This document shows, in pieces, positions 32,090 through 33,786 of a stretch of DNA of 33,786 nucleotides (the stretch's first letter is position 1; each line of letters opens with the position of its first letter). The stretch lies in the NCBI GenBank assembly GCA_964200075.2, contig CAXNAA020000030.1, positions 1 to 33,786 on the forward strand, given 5' to 3'. A program made the position numbers and the translations under genes. The stretch is from Sphacelaria rigidula (taxonomy: Eukaryota > Phaeophyceae > Sphacelariales). Under the pieces are notes generated by a model, which made no database searches, was not told the origin of the DNA, and saw only the letters and a program-made list of their open reading frames with translations.

Positions 32090-32380
32090 GCTCCTAGCGT
32101 GCGCAGAAGGCGTTTTAGTCCGTATCATATCGGGACCTGCGGCGCTATTTGAGGTCTGCACACCCTGGACAAAAGATTCTATTGTAAAAAAGTGTACTGC
32201 GTACAGTGTATAATCTAGTGTATATCGCAATAGGCGCAATAGTCGATACTGTACGCAGTACTTTTTGACGGTGTATTCCATTGTCCAGGGTGTGGAGGTC
32301 TGGCAACGTACGCTTTGCCTGGGGAACGCTTTGCACTCCCCTCGCCTGAGGGTTCTCGGTTTGCCTTCGTTGGGGTAATG
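32090..32380 (+). repeat. interspersed repeat B, copy 2 (interrupted by a MITE)
   Basis: Matches 26408-26575 (GTGCTCCTA, TGCGCAGAAGG, CCTGCGGCGC, GAGGTCTG ... CTTTGC, CCCCTCGCCTGAGGGTTCTC, GGTTTGCC) but is split by the 136-bp element at 32159-32294. A 198-codon minus frame across it (32449-31853) is a repeat shadow. Confidence 0.7.
32151..32302. mobile_element. hAT-like MITE, 136 bp, with 8-bp target site duplication
   Basis: Element 32159-32294 is flanked by identical GAGGTCTG at 32151-32158 and 32295-32302. The ends are inverted: left CACACCCTGGACAA, right TTGTCCAGGGTGTG. A second inverted block lies inside (AGTGTACTGCGTACAGT / ACTGTACGCAGTACTTTTT). The paralogous repeat at 26.4 kb has a single GAGGTCTG and no insertion. 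An 8-bp duplication with short TIRs starting CA fits the hAT superfamily. No transposase is encoded. Confidence 0.85.
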
Positions 32381-32385
32381 ATTAG

Positions 32386-32436
32386 GGCGTGTCTTCGCAC
32401 ATTTGTTTTCGATCGAGGAAATGAGCGGTGGAAGTG
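32386..32436 (+). repeat. partial copy of the TCGATCGA palindrome module
   Basis: GGGCGTGTCTTCGCACATTT then GTTTTCGATCGAGGAA and GAGCGGTGG resembles the right half of the palindromes at 33120-33196 and 33302-33372. Confidence 0.5.
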
Positions 32437-33119
32437 ACTGGAGCGACATTTGCTCGATTTTCTGGAGTTGGGTCCGAATGAATTTACAATGTTTTAATCT
32501 AAAAGACTACGACATTCGTGAAATGCTATATGGTCGCTTGTGTGCAGTACTATGGCACTGTTTGCATGTGTGTGTGCCTGTTTCGTACAGTGGCGTGTAA
32601 AGGAGAAGTGGGCAACTTGCGATGCAGACAGGCCAGGACTATAAGTCATCTCTGCTTACAATGTGACGTGAAGAGGAGTTGGACAACGTGCAGCTTTGTA
32701 CTGCCTGAACTGTCCATGAGCGTGTACGCAGCTCGGTTGCCAACCCCATCACGCCGTTCCGCCGCTCATCCCCACCACGACAGAAGGTGCTCAAGTTTTC
32801 GCCATCAAAGAAAAAACAAATCATATCCAACTACTGCAGTGTTTCTATCCCTGTGCTCCACTCATGCTACAGGGTTGCGATGGTAGCTGATAATGGGTTG
32901 CATGGGGTTTGCAGGGTTCTGTGAACAGTTGGTATCTGCCGTGGTGGTCTGTAAGATGAAAGTCAAGTGCCCCTTCGTGCCTTCCGACCGCATGTTTTTG
33001 ATCGGAAAAGATTGGCTCAATTGTTTTTTACTTCTTCGCGCGCCATTAATTACAAAGAATAGTTGAAGCCAACTGGGAACAGAAATGCGGTGGACCCATA
33101 AGATCGCCTTTTTTTTTCT

Positions 33120-33196
33120 ACCGCATTTTTTCGATCGAAAAAAAATGTGCGAAGGGCGCGTCTTGGCACATTTTTTTTCGATCGAAAAAATGCGGT
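33120..33196. repeat. perfect 31-bp inverted repeat (hairpin) in the foldback
   Basis: 33120-33150 (ACCGCATTTTTTCGATCG...) is exactly complementary to 33166-33196, with the 15-base loop GAAGGGCGCGTCTTG. The arms carry the self-complementary word TCGATCGA. Confidence 0.92.
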
Positions 33197-33222
33197 GGAA
33201 GACGAACACTACAATCTGATAG

Positions 33223-33273
33223 GTCGTTATTTCAACCATCGTCGTTTATTTTGAAGATGGTTGAAATCACGAC
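33223..33273. repeat. central hairpin of the foldback
   Basis: GTCGTTATTTCAACCATC at 33223-33240 pairs with GATGGTTGAAATCACGAC at 33256-33273, one mismatch, 15-base loop. This marks the axis of the large foldback. Confidence 0.9.
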
Positions 33274-33301
33274 CAATCAGATCGGGACTTTATTTTTCCA
33301 C

Positions 33302-33372
33302 CACACTTTTTCGATCGAAATATGATGTGCTGAGGGCGTGTCTTGGCACTTTTTTTTCGATCGAAAAAGTGC
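33302..33372. repeat. imperfect hairpin in the foldback, partner of the 33120 hairpin
   Basis: CACACTTTTTCGATCGAAAT and TTTTTTTTCGATCGAAAAAG then TGCG form a stem around TGAGGGCGTGTCTTG. The loop is nearly the same as, not the reverse complement of, the loop at 33151-33165, so both hairpins are in the same orientation. Confidence 0.8.
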
Positions 33373-33786
33373 GATCAAGGTTTCTTTTGCTTATCTGATA
33401 GGTGCACCGCATTTATGTTCCTCGAAGGCTTCAACTCAAAATTATAATTAGCAGCGCGCGGAGAAGAATGCAACGAGTGGAAAAACAATTTCCTTCGATC
33501 GAAAACATACAGTCGAAACGCACGAAGCGGCACTTGAGACTTGTCGTACAGACCACCACGCCAAATAAAACCCGTTCACAGGACAATGCCAACTCCGTCC
33601 AACTCATTCTCAGCTACCACCACAACCATGCAGCATAGAGCACGAGTTGAGCACAGGCATAGATACACGAAAGTAGTTGGGTAGTGCTTTGTTTATTTTT
33701 TGTTGGCGAGAACTCGCGCATCTTCTCTCAGGGTAGTCATCAGGGATGGAACTGCGTGCGGTACGGTGGCAACCGAGTTGCGTGCA

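Larger units (their letters stand above)
32722..33786. mobile_element. long foldback element (>1,065 bp), truncated by the right window edge
   Basis: The sequence from 32722 rightwards pairs, inverted, with the sequence from 33786 leftwards about an axis near 33248. Matching landmarks, left and reverse-complemented right: GTACGCAGCTCGGTTGCC / GCACGCAACTCGGTTGCC; CAAGTTTTCGCCATCAAAG / CGAGTTCTCGCCAACAAAA; ATGGTAGCTGATAATG / GTGGTAGCTGAGAATG; CGTGGTGGTCTGTA in both; CAAGTGCCCCTTCGTGC / CAAGTGCCGCTTCGTGC; GTTGAAGCC in both. The arms differ by small indels and perhaps a fifth of bases. Because the right end still pairs at the last base, the element continues beyond the window. Minus frame 33239-32862 and plus frame 33402-33638 are the two arm copies of one sequence. 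Confidence 0.85.

Noticed and set aside
31853-32449. 198-codon open frame on the minus strand
   Set aside because: It crosses repeat B and the inserted MITE, so it did not exist before the insertion.

Overview
This is eukaryotic nuclear DNA. Open frames are short and interrupted, the one clearly recognisable gene is split by introns of about 1.0 to 1.5 kb with ordinary splice signals, and most of the window is repeats. These include tRNA-derived SINEs, terminal-inverted-repeat elements, long foldbacks, G/C-run microsatellites and a 10-N assembly gap. Nothing looks bacterial, organellar or viral. The methyltransferase wording, kilobase introns, near 50% GC and repeat load would suit a stramenopile such as a brown alga. 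That placement is inference only; no marker in the window fixes the taxon.

Region 1-5.5 kb (+ strand). A class I SAM-dependent methyltransferase of the METTL13 / EEF1A-lysine-methyltransferase type can be assembled from exons 1187-1270, 2528-2666, 3712-3845 and 5353-5483. The 5' end, with the glycine-rich SAM motif I, is missing and probably lies upstream of the window. The last intron appears to be GC-AG. A competing 3' end with two GTAAGT donors and a hydrophobic exon (4734-4884) would give a membrane-tailed form. A 616-bp TIR element lies upstream of the first exon, and a 490-bp foldback sits in the intron after it.

Region 5.5-18.4 kb. Mostly non-coding. It holds a family of small palindromic elements with a 'GAATCGGCATCA' core, a G-run/gap region at 6.44-6.63 kb, C-rich tracts able to form quadruplex or i-motif structures, a probable LINE reverse-transcriptase remnant at 9.35-9.73 kb, two 5'-truncated SINE copies, an exact 67-bp tandem duplication and a weak two-exon candidate at 12.5-12.9 kb.

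Region 18.4-26 kb. A SINE copy with a tRNA-like head, a Cys-rich candidate multi-exon locus at 19.1-20.3 kb, a 219-bp nested inverted-repeat element and a weak two-exon candidate at 24.9-25.5 kb.

Region 26-31 kb. A candidate minus-strand locus has coding-like exons at 30.2-30.6, 29.35-29.41 and 28.8-29.06 kb. A second full-length SINE sits 12 bp from one predicted acceptor.

Region 31-33.8 kb. Repeats only: a second tRNA-like SINE head, a repeat interrupted by a 136-bp hAT-like MITE with a perfect 8-bp target duplication (the uninterrupted repeat copy is at 26.4 kb), and a foldback over 1 kb long with nested perfect palindromes that runs off the right edge.

Only the methyltransferase is firmly identified. 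The other coding calls rest on composition and splice-site phase and are rated accordingly. Several of the longest open frames (up to 210 codons) lie over repeats and were rejected.
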